From: Candidatus Sedimenticola endophacoides
GTDB lineage: Bacteria > Pseudomonadota > Gammaproteobacteria > Chromatiales > Chromatiaceae
Direction of reading: 5' to 3'
NCBI GenBank assembly: GCA_003062205.1
Contig: PQCP01000117.1
Location: 1 to 39,878, forward strand
DNA: 39,878 nt
Each line of letters begins with the position of its first letter. Positions within the stretch are counted from its first letter, which is position 1. Under the pieces are notes generated by a model. The model saw only the letters and a program-made list of their open reading frames with translations, was not told the DNA's origin and made no database searches. The position numbers and the translations under genes are program-made. Of this stretch, positions 27,410 through 35,226 are shown one piece after another.

Positions 27410-28870
27410 ATGAACAAGCCGGTATTTTCCAGGGCGTTGCGCTTATTGCCATTTGGCGTGTTGCTGGTGGCATGTGCCTCGCCGGTGGTCGCCGCCAAGG
27501 TGACGATCGATTCATCGAACTGGGGGCTGGAGGCGGGAAAGGAGTGTGTGAGTTGTCACAAGAAATCCTCCGCAGGCCTGGCCAAGCAGTGGCAGGAGAG
27601 TGCGCACCACGATGCCGGAGTCAACTGCCTGGACTGCCATCAGGCGGACAGCGGGGACGATGACGCCGTAGAGCATGAAGGTGCGGTTGTCGCGACCATC
27701 GTATCCCCCAGGGATTGTGGTCGCTGTCATACCGCTGAGCTCAAGCAGCATGCTGGTTCGGTGCACGCCAATGCCGTGGCCCTGATCGCCGATCGTATGC
27801 CGGCCATGGCGGAGAATCTGGGCGGTCCGGCGCTGGTGGCGGCCGGTTGCGCTCAATGCCATGGCTCCACGGTGAAGGTGAAGGGTGATGGCACCCTTGA
27901 TCCGGAGACCTGGCCCAACACCGGCATTGGCCGCATCAACCCCGACGGTTCGAAGGGGTCGTGCTCCGCTTGCCACGCCCGCCACGCCTTCTCCAAGGCA
28001 CAGGCGCGTGACCCCAGTGCCTGTGCCCGCTGTCACTCGGGACCCGACTCTCCCGACAAGGAGGTCTACGAGGCATCCAAGCACGGAATGCTCTTTAAGG
28101 CGCACAATGCCGAGATGAACCTGGATAGTGATGAGTGGGTTGCCGGCAAGGATTACACTGCGGCGCCGACCTGTGTGACCTGCCACATGGGGGCGGCACC
28201 GGGCCTGAATCCAAGCCATGATGTAGGGATGCGTGGCATGTGGAATCTGAACAGCCCCGTATCGGAGAAGCAATATCTGGTCGTTTTCGAGGATGGCGAT
28301 ACCATGGAACTGCCGGATTCGGAGGCTGCTCCCCGGCGCGGTAGCGAAATAGAGAAGCCGGACGGTACCCTGGGCATCGTGAAGGTTGTCGCCACTCCCG
28401 AGCGGCGCCGCAAGGCGATGAGCAAGGTGTGTCTGGAGTGTCACGGCAAGGATTTCGTTCAGGGCGCCATGCGCCAGTTCGACGACCTGGTGGAACTCTA
28501 TAACGACAAATTTGGCCGCCCCGCGCAGAATATCATGCTGGCGCTCTATGAGAGGGGAGTGCTGACCCCGGCACCTTTCGATGAGCCACTGGAGTTCACC
28601 TACTGGGAGTTGTGGCACGATGAGGGTGCGCGCGCCCGTCACGGTGCTGCAATGGCCAGCCCCAACCACACCTGGTGGGAGGGGCTCTATCAGGTGAGCC
28701 GTAACTTCTACAGCAAATTTCTTCCCCAGGTGCGCCAGGTGGCGGGCGAGCAGGCACAGGCGTTGATCACTGCCCACCTGGAAGAGGGGGTGGGTCACGG
28801 GTGGCTCAAGTCACCGGAGAAGGGAAGCCGTATTCTGGGTTACCGGCGGGGGGAGGGCCAGGATGATTAA
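27410..28870 (+). CDS. Octaheme hydroxylamine-oxidoreductase-family cytochrome, first paralogue
   Basis: A periplasmic octaheme cytochrome c of 486 residues. A signal peptide ending ASPVVAA precedes eight CxxCH sites: CVSCH, CLDCH, CGRCH, CAQCH, CSACH, CARCH, CVTCH and CLECH. The segment NTGIGRINPDGSKGSCSACH and the C-terminal YWELWHDEGARARHG are characteristic of the HAO family. A Tyr in the following WWEGLYQVSRNFY lies where HAO proteins carry conserved tyrosines, one of which cross-links to the catalytic haem in true HAO; which applies here needs an alignment. The family oxidises hydroxylamine or hydrazine, or works in reverse on nitrite. It overlaps the tetraheme gene by 8 bp. No haoB gene follows. 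AGGAG lies 11 bases before the ATG. Confidence 0.92.
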   Translation: MNKPVFSRALRLLPFGVLLVACASPVVAAKVTIDSSNWGLEAGKECVSCHKKSSAGLAKQWQESAHHDAGVNCLDCHQADSGDDDAVEHEGAVVATIVSPRDCGRCHTAELKQHAGSVHANAVALIADRMPAMAENLGGPALVAAGCAQCHGSTVKVKGDGTLDPETWPNTGIGRINPDGSKGSCSACHARHAFSKAQARDPSACARCHSGPDSPDKEVYEASKHGMLFKAHNAEMNLDSDEWVAGKDYTAAPTCVTCHMGAAPGLNPSHDVGMRGMWNLNSPVSEKQYLVVFEDGDTMELPDSEAAPRRGSEIEKPDGTLGIVKVVATPERRRKAMSKVCLECHGKDFVQGAMRQFDDLVELYNDKFGRPAQNIMLALYERGVLTPAPFDEPLEFTYWELWHDEGARARHGAAMASPNHTWWEGLYQVSRNFYSKFLPQVRQVAGEQAQALITAHLEEGVGHGWLKSPEKGSRILGYRRGEGQDD

Positions 28871-29483
28871 GCTTCCCGAGTATATCACCCGGAATGTGGT
28901 CATCGCGCTGGTGCTCGGCGGTTTTAGCGGAGTGGGGCTGGTGTTGTTTCTGATCGAGTTCGATCACCTCACCAGCACCGAGGCGTTCTGCACCAGTTGC
29001 CACTCCATGGAACTGGTGGCCGAACCCTACCGGAAGTCGTCCCATTATCTTCCGGATTCGGGGGTGCGGGCCCACTGCGGTCACTGTCATGTATCGGAAG
29101 GGGTCATCGCCGCCACGCTGGATCACATAGTGGGCGCGGGGGATCTGTTTAACCAGCTCTTCGGCGCGGATTATGACGACCCGGCGGTCAATGCGCTGCA
29201 CCTGCCGGAAATGGCCTTCAGAGCCAGGGCCTGGTTCCGGGAGACCGACTCGGCGACCTGCCGCCGATGTCATGACCAGGGGGCGATTATGGGTGAGCGC
29301 CCCGATACATGGCAGATTCACCAGGAAGATGCCAGGGGGAAGACTTGTATCGATTGCCACCAAAATCTGGTGCACCGCAAGGTGCCGTCGGAAAAGACCT
29401 TCAAGCGCGATGCCTGGAATCGTATGATCGAGGAGGAGTTCCAGTTACCGCAAGGCAGCGCGGATGCCATCATGGCTCGCTAG
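28863..29483 (+). CDS. NapC/NirT-type tetraheme quinol dehydrogenase
   Basis: A membrane-anchored tetraheme cytochrome of 206 residues that passes electrons between the quinone pool and periplasmic multihaem enzymes. One N-terminal membrane helix (about residues 10-31) is followed by four haem sites: CTSCH, CGHCH, CRRCH and CIDCH. The sequence TEAFCTSCHSM and HRKVPSEKTF fit NapC/NirT and the cM552 (CycB) group. The start overlaps the HAO-like stop, so the two form a translationally coupled module, as hao and cycB do in ammonia oxidisers. Confidence 0.93.
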   Translation: MIKLPEYITRNVVIALVLGGFSGVGLVLFLIEFDHLTSTEAFCTSCHSMELVAEPYRKSSHYLPDSGVRAHCGHCHVSEGVIAATLDHIVGAGDLFNQLFGADYDDPAVNALHLPEMAFRARAWFRETDSATCRRCHDQGAIMGERPDTWQIHQEDARGKTCIDCHQNLVHRKVPSEKTFKRDAWNRMIEEEFQLPQGSADAIMAR

Positions 29484-29683
29484 CAGCCTGTCTGATTTGA
29501 CGCTGTTCGGCCGCAAATCCACACATCGATCAACTCAGCTCATCAAGCGCGTCAAATAGCCCTGCTATTCGCCTCGCTCAATAAACCGGTTTGATTCGCC
29601 CCTGCGAATTTTCTCTTCGAACGGATAGGCGCGACAGACGGGTAACCCGCATCCCGATGAGTGATGCGGGCTCGGCGTGATCT
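29484..29683 (+). repeat. Hairpin-rich intergenic sequence
   Basis: Two perfect stem-loops lie 25 bp apart: AATAGC-CCT-GCTATT at 29555-29569 and ATTCGC-CCCT-GCGAAT at 29594-29609. The outer parts carry the related words TGTCTGATTTGACG and GCGCGACAGACGG. It is unlike coding DNA and could be a degenerate small repeat of a family dispersed in some gammaproteobacteria. No second copy lies in this window. Confidence 0.4.
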
Positions 29684-29920
29684 TTAGTGATGGCAGTGTT
29701 CCAGTCCCGCGTTTCGGAACAGGCTCACCAGAAAGGCCAACAGGATAGCGCTTGTGCTGGACAGTACCAGTACCAGAGCGGCTATGCTGGCGACGACCGA
29801 TGCCAGGGAGCCGTGCGCCAGGACCAATCCGGCCAGCATCTGCAGGGCGATGCCCAGGAAAAAAGCGGCTGCGGAACCGATCACAACTACTCGCAGGGTT
29901 TTACAATTCAAGATTGCCAT
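29684..29920 (-). CDS. Small inner-membrane protein (78 aa)
   Basis: Starting at ATG 29920, the product is 78 residues with two membrane helices (about 10-32 and 40-66) rich in Ala, Val and Leu, and ends LEHCHH, a possible metal or haem contact. An in-frame ATG at 29932 would add four residues. There is no clear ribosome site for either. It converges with the NapC-type gene. The family is not recognised. Confidence 0.5.
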   Translation of the reverse strand: MAILNCKTLRVVVIGSAAAFFLGIALQMLAGLVLAHGSLASVVASIAALVLVLSSTSAILLAFLVSLFRNAGLEHCHH

Positions 29921-29932
29921 TTCAGTCCCCAT

Positions 29933-30267
29933 CTTCAGTTCAATTCCTGTTCATAAGAATAAGCTAATTTACTTAAGATTCCAAGGTCGCTGAAGAGAAA
30001 ATAGAAATTATTTTTCGCCATCAAGGAATATTATTCCTAAAAAGGGGGTTCAACGGTGTTGATCGGGTGGAATGGGGTGTCGGCGTCACTCCATGGGTCG
30101 CTTTGCGGGCGTGGCGCCGATTGAGGTGCGGATTCGAGTACCGTTGACGCATATCGCCATAGGGTGGGCCGAATGATCAAGCCCCTGTGTCTGTTGGACC
30201 ATTGGTTAGGCGGGAGGTGCGGGTCCGTGGAGCACAGTGCGTTGTTTTACCCTGTGAGTGACGCGGG
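29933..30267. other. 335-bp intergenic region
   Basis: No gene can be supported. It is AT-rich at 29950-30045, with a perfect 7-bp palindrome (AGGAATA-T-TATTCCT) at 30024-30038 that could be an operator for the minus-strand membrane protein gene. Confidence 0.4.
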
Positions 30268-30765
30268 CTAGTGCTGCATATGGAGTTTCTCTGATTTAAA
30301 GTCGTAGTCCGTGCCGAGGCCGGACTCCTCAATGGCGCTTGTCAATGGGAGTACGGCCCCAGTTTCATCGATGAAGCGTGTTGTGCAGATCGCATGGTTG
30401 GGAAGCTTGTGATTTTCTGTTTCAAAATTGACGTTGAGCGTCCCTTTTGGCGAACTGCCGATTTGGTAATAGACCGATTCTTCGCCGATCCTGTCTGACT
30501 CCCTGACGCCACCGGCGAACAAGCCGCAATTCACCAGGATTTTCGTCAGCCGCGTCTTTCCGTAATCGGAGCGCCACCGGTTCAGGTCATCCAGGTTGTT
30601 GAACTCGTATGGTATCCGCAGTGTGACGTTACTGCCGCTTGCGGCCAGTACGTTCTGAGCGCCGGGCGGCGGGAGGGTCGACTGGGCGGGTGGGGCGGCA
30701 CTGGGCACGGTCGGCAGAAGGCATGCGAGGAGTGTCAGGATTCGGGATGTTTGGCTATGGTTCAT
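30268..30765 (-). CDS. Exported hypothetical protein (165 aa)
   Basis: A signal peptide (MNHSQTSRILTLLACLLPTVPSAA) is followed by a mature part of about 140 residues with no known motif. It contains LRIPYEFNNLDDLNRWRSDY and two cysteines (VNCGLF, AICTTRF) that may form a disulfide in the periplasm. It overlaps the upstream repeat-protein gene by ATGA, so they form a two-gene operon and probably act together. Family not recognised. Confidence 0.75.
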   Translation of the reverse strand: MNHSQTSRILTLLACLLPTVPSAAPPAQSTLPPPGAQNVLAASGSNVTLRIPYEFNNLDDLNRWRSDYGKTRLTKILVNCGLFAGGVRESDRIGEESVYYQIGSSPKGTLNVNFETENHKLPNHAICTTRFIDETGAVLPLTSAIEESGLGTDYDFKSEKLHMQH

Positions 30766-31859
30766 GGTCTCGCCTTGATGTGTTTTCTCAGGTCGATATG
30801 CAGCATGGGCATCTCGACAGTGGCCCTGTTCGTATAAGCGTTGAGATGGATCGACAGTGGTGGCATATCGAGTATGGCGCGGTTTTGGTACGCGGCCAGG
30901 TTGATTGCCAGTGCCGGCATATCGATCACGGCTGATGTGGTGTAGTCGCTGATCGACACCCGAAGGGCAGGCATCTCAATGTCGGCCGTGTTGTTGTATT
31001 CCTTCAGATCCAAAAACAACGCGGGCATATCGATGCGAGCACGATTGCGGTATTCCTGGAGCGCCACCGATAGCATAGGCATGTCGATGAGCGCTCTTCT
31101 CGCCGTGCGCGGTGGCGGACTGGTAAAGGCGAAGCCCCCTCTGTGATGTGGGATGGTGTTCCCGGGGCGGGCTGGAGGTGATTTTCCGGCTGTCCCCGTA
31201 ATCGGAGACAGCACTGCGGTCGCGCTATTGTTGGAGTCGTTTCTCTCCTGCAAACGCCTGGTGTGGTTGATATGGGCGGTGATGGTGGCGCCGCGTGAAA
31301 TCCGCTTTCGGGTGTTGAACTCCATCCTCGATTTGTCGCGGCTGAGTACCCGTGCCGGATCCACCATCTTTTCCCGGCCCGAGCGCCTTCCGAGGTAGTA
31401 GGTGGTGCATGTCGATGCAATGCAGAGCTTGAGCGGGATGTCTTTATGCGTGGCCTTGTCGATGGCGGAAGCGCTGTTGGAGAGGGAGAGAATGATCTCG
31501 TTGTTGGCGTTCAGACGGATCTTCTCGACCAGGAGATCCGGTAAGGCACGCTTTCTGGCCGGAAGCGGTTTCAGCGGACGGGCTGTTGGTTCAGTGATGA
31601 GGGAGGGGCGTGCTGCCTGAGCGAGCGCCGGGGATGGAGAGAGGCAGTAGAGGAGCAGGTAACCGGCAGCGGTGAGGAGCGCCCCTGTCTGCCTGCCGCC
31701 GCGTCTCAGGGGCAGTGGGTGATCCCCGTTGTGTGACCGAAGGCGGGCCGGTCCGCCCCCTCCCCGGGGCCGGAAGGAGCGTCGGGTTCCCGGTTTCGAT
31801 AAACCAATAACGGCTGCCTCTGTAAGCACTTTGTCACAACCTTGCGACGCTGCGGTCAT
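30762..31859 (-). CDS. Exported protein with CARDB-like domain and six 18-residue repeats
   Basis: A frame of 365 residues. A hydrophobic signal (ALLTAAGYLLLYCLSPSPALAQA) sits near residue 60, so the true start is probably downstream of the ATG at 31859, but no clear ribosome site decides it. After it comes a CARDB-like beta domain: PDLLVEKIRLNANNEIILSLS at the start and RRLQERNDSNNSAT at the end. From about residue 258 there are six repeats of 18 residues with the pattern A-x-I-D-M-P-x-L-x-x-x-L-x-x-Y-x-N-R. I know no family with this repeat. The protein is probably periplasmic or cell-surface and adhesive or scaffolding in nature, which is inference. Confidence 0.75.
   Translation of the reverse strand: MTAASQGCDKVLTEAAVIGLSKPGTRRSFRPRGGGGPARLRSHNGDHPLPLRRGGRQTGALLTAAGYLLLYCLSPSPALAQAARPSLITEPTARPLKPLPARKRALPDLLVEKIRLNANNEIILSLSNSASAIDKATHKDIPLKLCIASTCTTYYLGRRSGREKMVDPARVLSRDKSRMEFNTRKRISRGATITAHINHTRRLQERNDSNNSATAVLSPITGTAGKSPPARPGNTIPHHRGGFAFTSPPPRTARRALIDMPMLSVALQEYRNRARIDMPALFLDLKEYNNTADIEMPALRVSISDYTTSAVIDMPALAINLAAYQNRAILDMPPLSIHLNAYTNRATVEMPMLHIDLRKHIKARP
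30771..31095 (-). repeat. Six 54-bp coding repeats
   Basis: The GCAT motif coding for the Met-Pro or Met-Xaa core recurs at exactly 54-bp steps (30810, 30864, 30918, 30972, 31026, 31080). DNA identity between units is partial, but period and core (I/V-D/E-M-P-x-L) are strict. Confidence 0.9.
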
Positions 31860-32038
31860 TTACTTGGAGATTGCCGCATCTTTCTATCAGATTCCGAAAA
31901 TCCCCGGGATTATTCCTGTTCGAGGTTCATTCTCCGCAGGAGGATAAGGTGCTGTCAACCCGCTTTGCGATACACACCCGGCCGCTGTGGTGTGTTGCTG
32001 GAGGAGTGGAAGGTGGTATGCGGGTGAGCGGTTGCGTG

Positions 32039-32398
32039 TTATGGCTCGGGGCCGCTCCAACCGAGTACTGCGCCCTCGTCGAACCAGACGTAGCTGTGGC
32101 GCTTCGAGGTGGGGTGGTAGTACCAGGTGTCGAACACCCGCTGTTCTTTGCGCTCGGGTGGGCCCAGCAGCTCCCGGATGGCGGCGCCGTCCATCCCCCG
32201 GTGGATACGCTGCCACAATCTGGGGTCTTTCCACCGATTCCCCATCCGTGACTCGCGCAGTTGCCGCTCCAGTTCGGCCACCCGCGCCTCCAGGGCTTCG
32301 AGGCGCTGGCCCAGGAGGGCGTTGTCGGCGGCATGAGCGCTGAGGCCGTATAGTAAAACAGTTAGCGCAAGTAGCATGACCGGTGAGGGACGGCTCAT
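32039..32398 (-). CDS. Exported SmpA/OmlA (BamE-like) domain protein
   Basis: A 119-residue envelope protein. A signal peptide (LLALTVLLYGLSAHAA) precedes a coiled coil with leucine heptads (QRLEALEARVAELERQL) and then a SmpA/OmlA-type domain: WQRIHRGMDGAAIRELLGPP, FDTWYYHP and YVWFDEGAVLGW. True BamE is a lipoprotein without the coiled coil, so this is a relative with an unknown client. It starts 3 bp after the TPR gene stops and must be cotranscribed with it. The 179 bp downstream hold no gene. Confidence 0.75.
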   Translation of the reverse strand: MSRPSPVMLLALTVLLYGLSAHAADNALLGQRLEALEARVAELERQLRESRMGNRWKDPRLWQRIHRGMDGAAIRELLGPPERKEQRVFDTWYYHPTSKRHSYVWFDEGAVLGWSGPEP

Positions 32399-32401
32399 CG
32401 C

Positions 32402-32938
32402 TTAGTGGCCGGCCGCCGGGGCACCAGCACCGTGGCCTCGTTCCAGCGCCATGTCGCGGAGCTGGATCTTCTCACCGATGGCGCGGTGGTATTCCCGGGC
32501 CAGGCTGTTTTGCGGATCGAGTTCCAGTGCCTGGGCCAACATCGCCCTGGCGTACTCCAGGGCACCTGAATGTTCGTAGAGAAAGGCGAGTCCGATGAAC
32601 AGCTTCGGGTCCTCGGGAGAGAGTGTGATCGCCCGTTGCATGGTGGGGATCGCGTTTCCGTAATCCTGTTGCAGCAGATAGACCCCGAGCAGCTTGCGGT
32701 GGGCGTCCAGGGAGGAGGGGTGCTCGCGTATCACCTGTTTGAGGATCGCCTCGGATTGACGCAGGTGCCGGGCCCGTTGCGGTGAGTTGATCGCCATGGG
32801 GAGGGCTTGCGCGTAAAGCTGCATCGCTTCGGCAATGGCGTCGGCGGGCGGGGGGGCGCCGGCGTGAGCCGTCAGGGTGAACAGCAGCACCGGGAGGCAG
32901 AGCGGACGCAGGTGCTGGAAAGGGATGGATCGTGCCAC
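32402..32938 (-). CDS. Exported tetratricopeptide-repeat protein
   Basis: A 178-residue protein: a signal peptide (LCLPVLLFTLTAHAGA), then three or so TPR units (AILKQVIREHPSSLDAHRKL, YGNAIPTMQRAITLSPEDPK, LEYARAMLAQALELDPQNSL), a scaffold for protein contacts in the periplasm. It ends HGAGAPAAGH. The GTG at 32938 has AGGAG 6 bases upstream. It lies 102 bp after the HAO-like gene, beyond a terminator, and may be expressed by read-through. A role in maturation of the multihaem cytochromes is possible by position only. Confidence 0.8.
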   Translation of the reverse strand: MARSIPFQHLRPLCLPVLLFTLTAHAGAPPPADAIAEAMQLYAQALPMAINSPQRARHLRQSEAILKQVIREHPSSLDAHRKLLGVYLLQQDYGNAIPTMQRAITLSPEDPKLFIGLAFLYEHSGALEYARAMLAQALELDPQNSLAREYHRAIGEKIQLRDMALERGHGAGAPAAGH

Positions 32939-32993
32939 GGATATCTCCTGATGGCGGCGCTGCCGTGTGACGGCGAGCGGCGCGGGCGGAATG

Positions 32994-33020
32994 AAAAACC
33001 CCCACCCCCAGAGGGGGTGG
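32994..33020 (-). terminator. Terminator after the second HAO-like gene
   Basis: On the minus strand CCACCCCC/GGGGGTGG forms an 8-bp stem with a 3-base loop, followed by GG and five T. It starts about 20 bp after the stop of the octaheme gene. Confidence 0.85.
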
Positions 33021-33040
33021 AGGTCGGGCGATGCCTCAGG

Positions 33041-34468
33041 CTACTTGGCGGAGTAGCGCTTCATGAACTCCTCCTGCCGCTGCTTGCGCTCGGCAGCCTT
33101 TGCCGGGTCTTCCTTGCCGAGAAACCACTTGTGCGAGTTGGAGTTGAGCACCTCGTCCAAAACTTTCTCCAGGTTCGCCGCGGCCTGCTGATCCTCGGCA
33201 CTGCCGTGCTTACCCTCTTCGATCAGCTCCCGCAGTTCGGGCACCATCTCGGTGTAGAAGTTCTTGCCGAGATCGTAGGTTCCCTCCCAGTGGGTGATGT
33301 CGGGGCCCATCATGGATGCCGCCATACGGGCGCGGCGCCCCTCGTGGTGCCACAGTTCAAACCAGATGAAGTCGAGCTTGTTGGCGAACTTCGGCCCTTT
33401 CATCAGCGGCTTGGCGGCCTTCATCAGCTCCACGCCGGGCTTGCCGTACTTGCGGTTGTAGAGTTCGACCAGGCCGTCGTACTGGATGTACCAGTTATCC
33501 ACCCAACCCTCTTCGTGGCACGACTGGCAGACCTTGCGCATGTTGTCGCGGCGATCCTCCCAGCTCAGGGTACCCTCGACCCATCCCTGTTTTTTCGAAA
33601 CGGGGGGGCGGTTGTTCCAGCTCAGCCGGTCACCCACGTCATGGGTGATCTCCTGCTTCTTGGTGGCGCTCATGTGGCAGGTGGCGCAGGTCGGCGCGGC
33701 CCAGTAGTCCTCGCCCGGTATCCACTTGGCGCTGTCCAGGTTCATCTTTTCGCGGTTGGCGCGATAGGCGATGCCGTGTTTCGATTCGTTGTAGATCTCG
33801 ATCTGCGGATGGTCGGGACCCATGTGGCACTTGCCGCAGTTCTCCGGCTGACGCGCCTGCGCGACGGAGAAGGTGTGCCTGGAGTGACAGGCCGCGCAGG
33901 TGCCTTTCGAGCCGTCCGGATTGATGCGGCCGATGCCGGTATTCGGCCAGGTCGCGGGATCCAGCGCACCGTCCTCCAGCACCTTCACGGTCGAACCGTG
34001 GCACTGCCAGCAGCCGTTGACGGCGGCAGCCGAGATGCCGTTGGGAAATCCCGGGGTGACCATGCCGTTGTCGCCCTCGATCACCTCGGCCAGCAGGTTA
34101 TCGAGCGAGCCCATGATCTTGCCCGCGTCCGCGTGGTGGGATTTCTGCATCTCCCGCGCCTCTTTCTCATGGCAGTTCGCGCAGTCTTTCGGGGAGACGA
34201 TGATCGAGATGTGTTTCTTTACCTTCTCGTCATCGTGGATGAAGGCGTCGGGGTCTTTCGGGTCCGCTGCATGGCATTCGTAGCAGCCCACGTTGGCGCT
34301 ATAGTGCCTGCTCGATCCCCACATCTGGACCAATCCGGGATTGTTCTTCTTGTGACACTTGACGCACTCCTTGGTCTCCTCCGACATCTCCTTGGGTGGC
34401 GATTGCACTGCCCCCGAGACGCCGGTCGCCATGAACACGCAGAATCCGGCCAATAGATATTTCAGCAT
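33041..34468 (-). CDS. Octaheme hydroxylamine-oxidoreductase-family cytochrome, second paralogue
   Basis: A 475-residue periplasmic octaheme cytochrome c. A signal peptide (MLKYLLAGFCVFMATGVSGA) precedes eight CxxCH sites: CVKCH, CYECH, CANCH, CWQCH, CAACH, CGKCH, CATCH and CQSCH. The segments NTGIGRINPDGSKGTCAACH and WFELWHHEGRRARMAASMMG are nearly diagnostic of HAO. A conserved Tyr in HWEGTYDLGKNFYTEM may be the catalytic-haem cross-link residue, but an alignment must show it. The C-terminus is a charged helix (AAERKQRQEEFMKRY). It resembles the classic HAO core more than the paralogue at 27410 does. GAGG lies 8 bases before the ATG. It is transcribed alone, towards the TPR gene. Confidence 0.94.
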   Translation of the reverse strand: MLKYLLAGFCVFMATGVSGAVQSPPKEMSEETKECVKCHKKNNPGLVQMWGSSRHYSANVGCYECHAADPKDPDAFIHDDEKVKKHISIIVSPKDCANCHEKEAREMQKSHHADAGKIMGSLDNLLAEVIEGDNGMVTPGFPNGISAAAVNGCWQCHGSTVKVLEDGALDPATWPNTGIGRINPDGSKGTCAACHSRHTFSVAQARQPENCGKCHMGPDHPQIEIYNESKHGIAYRANREKMNLDSAKWIPGEDYWAAPTCATCHMSATKKQEITHDVGDRLSWNNRPPVSKKQGWVEGTLSWEDRRDNMRKVCQSCHEEGWVDNWYIQYDGLVELYNRKYGKPGVELMKAAKPLMKGPKFANKLDFIWFELWHHEGRRARMAASMMGPDITHWEGTYDLGKNFYTEMVPELRELIEEGKHGSAEDQQAAANLEKVLDEVLNSNSHKWFLGKEDPAKAAERKQRQEEFMKRYSAK

Positions 34469-34563
34469 GGTAGCACCTCGTTTCCTTTGCGTTTTAATCG
34501 GTTTTTATTGCTAGGAAGGACCGCTAGTCCGCATTGTTCGCCAGGCGCATCGCGTCATGGATA

Positions 34564-34581
34564 ATTGAATTATTATTCAAT
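34564..34581 (-). promoter_or_regulatory. Palindromic operator candidate upstream of the second HAO-like gene
   Basis: ATTGAAT-TATT-ATTCAAT is a perfect 7-bp-arm palindrome about 95 bp upstream of the HAO-like start. It resembles a degenerate FNR/NnrR-type site (TTGAT-N4-ATCAA) but has TTGAAT arms. The 300-bp element abuts it directly at 34582. Confidence 0.45.
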
Positions 34582-34881
34582 CGCTAACCGCCATGGAGAG
34601 CGAAGCGAAGGCGGTTAGTCCCCGATAGGCGTAGGCGCGGTTGTATGGCCGCAGTTACGACCGATAGGGAGTGACGTAGGGCATACAAATAGCGCATCCG
34701 ACACGCCGTAGAGTCATTGTGGTCATCATGACGGAGTTGCGCACGAGCAGCTTTGCTGCAATGTGCGGGACGGAGTCGTGATGAGCGCAGGACGGTCGGG
34801 GCAGTAACGGCTGTCGCGTTGGCGAGTCGATTTTGGGGACTGGGATGTCCCAAAATCTTTCACGAGGTAGCGACACTCTTG
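34582..34881 (+). mobile_element. 300-bp hairpin-ended element, copy 7
   Basis: Forward orientation, identical to copy 1. The left flank is ...TTCAAT (end of a palindrome), the right flank AGGTTG.... It lies between the second HAO-like gene and the Crp/Fnr gene and so may have changed their shared control region. No direct repeat flanks it. Confidence 0.9.
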
Positions 34882-35226
34882 AGGTTGTGCTTGAATTTCC
34901 GGCCCTATGTTCATTTCATGCCGTTCGATCCGGGTGGTGGTGCCACCTGATTGTGCGTTTTGAGCGGCCTCTCATAATCACCATGCCTTTAAGGGTGATC
35001 GGGCAACCCGCTTTGTCAGTCGGCCCCAAAATTCCGGATCTCGGTGTGCGATGTGGGCTAGCGGCTTTTCCCCCAAGGGGATTTACACAATCCCCTCATG
35101 GGATTAAAACAGCCGGCTGTGGTCAAACCTTGATCCGTATCAAGAAAATTGGCCAAAAATGGTATGCTTTGGGGTGTTTACGATGCGCCTGGCCGTGGAC
35201 GGCCCGGCCTCACCGGAGGGGAGGAC
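34882..35226. other. 345-bp intergenic region upstream of the Crp/Fnr gene
   Basis: No gene can be supported; the frame open from 34833 is a continuation of a frame of the 300-bp element and is not protein-like. The FNR-type site at 35130-35143 lies here. Confidence 0.6.
35130..35143 (+). promoter_or_regulatory. FNR/DNR-type binding site
   Basis: TTGAT-CCGT-ATCAA is a perfect match to the FNR-family consensus. It lies 83 bp upstream of the Crp/Fnr gene start, so autoregulation or control by FNR, Anr or Dnr is likely. Confidence 0.75.

Noticed and set aside
28863..29483. haoB-like gene after the first HAO-like gene
   Set aside because: The overlapping gene has four CxxCH sites and an N-terminal membrane anchor, which is NapC/CycB type, not HaoB.
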